Source: an uncultured Eubacteriales bacterium (GTDB taxonomy: Bacteria; Bacillota; Clostridia; Peptostreptococcales; Anaerovoracaceae). Taken from it: 6,132 nt of DNA. Made by a program: the position numbers and the translations under genes. The stretch is from contig CADCOV010000193.1 of the NCBI GenBank assembly GCA_902803185.1, forward strand, positions 1 to 6,132, given 5' to 3'. Position 1 is the stretch's first letter. Each line of letters opens with the position of its first letter. Below are positions 4,406-6,132 of the stretch, piece after piece. The notes under the pieces were generated by a model that was given only the letters and a program-made list of their open reading frames with translations, was not told where the DNA came from and made no database searches.

Positions 4406-6132
4406 TTACTTCTCCCCTTTGCCGCCAAGCCGGATCGTGATCTCCTCTCTTCCAAAGGTCTCAGGATCAACTGTCGGATCGTATTCTTCCTGATCTTCGT
4501 CCACCTGAACCCAGAGAGTGAGAGTCTCAGCACTGTCTAATCCTTCCGGGAAACTGTGTCGCACATCATCGCCATCCAGATAGATCGAGAACAGGCCATG
4601 AGTGCCCGCACCAACATTCCCCATGCTGTTCATCTGGTCCACAGCGATGGTGAATCCATCAACCTCCGCATCAGGATCTGGCAGCACATTGATATCCTTC
4701 TCAGTCTGATTCTCTGCGACAAAGAGCAGCGCAGGCCCCTGCCACTCACTCACCGCGTTCCCAATATAGGTCAGGGTGATACCCTCCCCTTCGAAGACTA
4801 CCTGGTCATCAGGTCCCGGCGTTCTCTCATAAACCGTCTGTGCTTCTTTACCCGCAGGATAAAGATGCGCCGCGCCTTCCGCGATGATCTCCTGCTCTCC
4901 GCTGCTGTAGTCCTCCAATAGCACTGAGAGTTCAATATCTGTGATTCCGTCATCTCCCAGCACCGGTATGAGCTCCGCCGGAAATGAGACCAACGCTTCT
5001 CTGGTATCCCCGCTCCCCAGTGTCTCCAAAACGTCCGGCTCGAACCAGACACCGTTGGCCATCTTGCGGGTCACGCCAAAGAACAGATCCCTGTCAGTAT
5101 CGTTCTCCAGCTTCAGGCGGATGGCATAGCCTGCCGGATTCTCCGGATCGATGCCGGTCGCGGTGACACGGCATGCGCCCTCATCCAGGATAACCTGCTC
5201 CTCGAAAGGGATGCTCTCAAAGGCCGCAAGGTCCGCCGCCTCGTTAAAATAACCATAGTCTCCGATGTCGATATCCTCTGGGACCTCATGCCAGGGATCC
5301 CATTCCTCGTCTTCGTATTCCTCCTCTACGATGACTTTCTTGAGGAGGATCTGCTCTTCCCAAAGCTCAGCATTGCTCTCAGTGTCATCAAAATATAGAT
5401 TCCTGATACTGTCTGTTTTGCATACGTGCAACTTGAATCGGATCTCATCCAGCGCCTTTTCCGGGTCTATCTCATCCTGCTCCGCATCCCAGACCAATGA
5501 CAATATGCCACCAACTCCCGGTGCGATCGCCAGGCTTCCGTCATAATACAATTCTATTTCTTCCCCATTTACATAAAAATCGCTGCCTTGCAGGCAGATG
5601 GCTGCATCAGAGTCATTGGTCACATAGAAACAAAGCTCGTTGTCCAGACCATCACTGACCATCCCCGCCAAGTACAGGCTTATGCTGTCTTTCTCCAACA
5701 CTTTATCCATTATTGATGTGTCGGCATAGGCATCTTTCGCTGCATCCTTCCCCTCAGGATACAGGAGGACGGCCTGCTTCGCCACTGGTTTTGCGTTTGC
5801 TCCCTCCCCGTAGTGATCGCGATAAACGGCCAAATCGAAAGATATCTCATAAGGTCCTTCTTCACTGATCATATCCAGTGTCCGTGCAAACCAGACGTCC
5901 AAAACCATGGTCGCAGCGCCATTGCTCTTCGCTCCCGCATCAGCCTGAGTGAGAAAATCCCCACACACAGCGACGCCATCGCAGATCACGTTTTCTATGG
6001 TCAGTTCGATGGCCTCTGTCCCCTCGTTCTCCAGGGAGAACAATAGTTCCAACACTCCGTCTTCGTCCTCGTCGTATCCCTCAAAGGAAGCCCTGAACCC
6101 CTCCTCTTCCAGGATCGTGACTGTCCCGGTAT
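4406..6132 (-). CDS. Large acidic modular-repeat protein, unknown function (5' end outside window)
   Basis: The last 574 codons of a gene whose frame is open to the window edge; the stop TAA is at 4408-4406. A GTG at 6055 is internal, because the 25 codons before it continue the same repeat. I do not recognise a named family. The protein is very acidic and made of four related beta-rich modules at visible residues about 1-145, 146-310, 311-447 and 448-574. Each opens with a 'hydrophobic strand-TG' segment, then a strand ending in (E/T)N-x-(T/S)-(D/E) (for example YVTNDSD, KLENDTD, VAENQTE). Modules 1 and 3 close with LYP-(E/A)-GK before the next module, so the pattern is two ~300-residue pairs. 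A Glu/Asp/Trp-rich linker (visible 266-288) divides them. Such modules occur in secreted or lipid-anchored proteins of gut Clostridia (recalled, not tested), but the signal region is not visible. GC is lower than in its neighbours. Confidence 0.8.
   Translation of the reverse strand, partial: TGTVTILEEEGFRASFEGYDEDEDGVLELLFSLENEGTEAIELTIENVICDGVAVCGDFLTQADAGAKSNGAATMVLDVWFARTLDMISEEGPYEISFDLAVYRDHYGEGANAKPVAKQAVLLYPEGKDAAKDAYADTSIMDKVLEKDSISLYLAGMVSDGLDNELCFYVTNDSDAAICLQGSDFYVNGEEIELYYDGSLAIAPGVGGILSLVWDAEQDEIDPEKALDEIRFKLHVCKTDSIRNLYFDDTESNAELWEEQILLKKVIVEEEYEDEEWDPWHEVPEDIDIGDYGYFNEAADLAAFESIPFEEQVILDEGACRVTATGIDPENPAGYAIRLKLENDTDRDLFFGVTRKMANGVWFEPDVLETLGSGDTREALVSFPAELIPVLGDDGITDIELSVLLEDYSSGEQEIIAEGAAHLYPAGKEAQTVYERTPGPDDQVVFEGEGITLTYIGNAVSEWQGPALLFVAENQTEKDINVLPDPDAEVDGFTIAVDQMNSMGNVGAGTHGLFSIYLDGDDVRHSFPEGLDSAETLTLWVQVDEDQEEYDPTVDPETFGREEITIRLGGKGEK

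Noticed and set aside
4303..4533. N-terminal extension of homoserine dehydrogenase starting at 4533
   Set aside because: It would overlap the upstream gene, has no ribosome site that I could see, and precedes an ideal site and a Rossmann start at 4302.
6053..6055. GTG start of the repeat protein at 6055
   Set aside because: The frame stays open to the window edge, and the 25 codons upstream continue the module pattern (hydrophobic strand followed by an acidic loop), so the true start lies outside.

Overview
The window looks like a chromosomal segment of a moderately high-GC anaerobic Firmicute, most likely a gut-type Clostridia (Lachnospiraceae/Oscillospiraceae-like). This is inferred from strong AGGAGG ribosome sites, a two-subunit class I [4Fe-4S] fumarase, a WYL regulator, a Sel1-repeat protein and a repetitive acidic protein of a style common in those groups. 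Nothing in the sequence fixes the species. The gene-dense left part is GC-rich (one sampled 60-base line is 70% GC), while the right-hand gene is clearly lower (a sampled line is about 52%).

Left half, plus strand (1-2834): a tight run of four genes. They are the 3' end of a fumarase/tartrate dehydratase alpha subunit, its complete beta subunit, a WYL-domain transcriptional regulator, and a protein joining a PriA-like N-terminal domain to Sel1 repeats. The first/second and third/fourth genes overlap by one base (TGATG), and only 2 bases separate the second and third. They look like one translationally coupled operon, closed by a strong terminator with a UUCG tetraloop at 2848-2876.

Middle (2835-3264): a convergent intergenic region. 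Between the plus-strand terminator and a minus-strand terminator at 3206-3240 lie three head-to-tail copies of an exactly 68-bp element. Each copy has 9-bp terminal inverted repeats (TTGTCGCAG / CTGCGACAA) and a small central inverted repeat (ATTTG / CAAAT). Spacers of 25 and 24 bp are not conserved. This is the most unusual structure in the window and is not explained by any gene.

Right half, minus strand (3265-6132): a short homoserine dehydrogenase without an ACT domain, whose true start is set by a ribosome site at 4308-4313. Upstream of it is the 3' part (574 codons) of a large acidic protein built from about four related beta-rich modules arranged as two ~300-residue pairs; its start lies beyond the window. 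A 103-bp gap separates the two and holds a GTATCA-N9-TGATAC inverted repeat.

The fumarase subunits form one enzyme (fumarate/malate interconversion). Homoserine dehydrogenase belongs to the aspartate-family amino acid pathway. No functional link between the two halves is visible beyond proximity.
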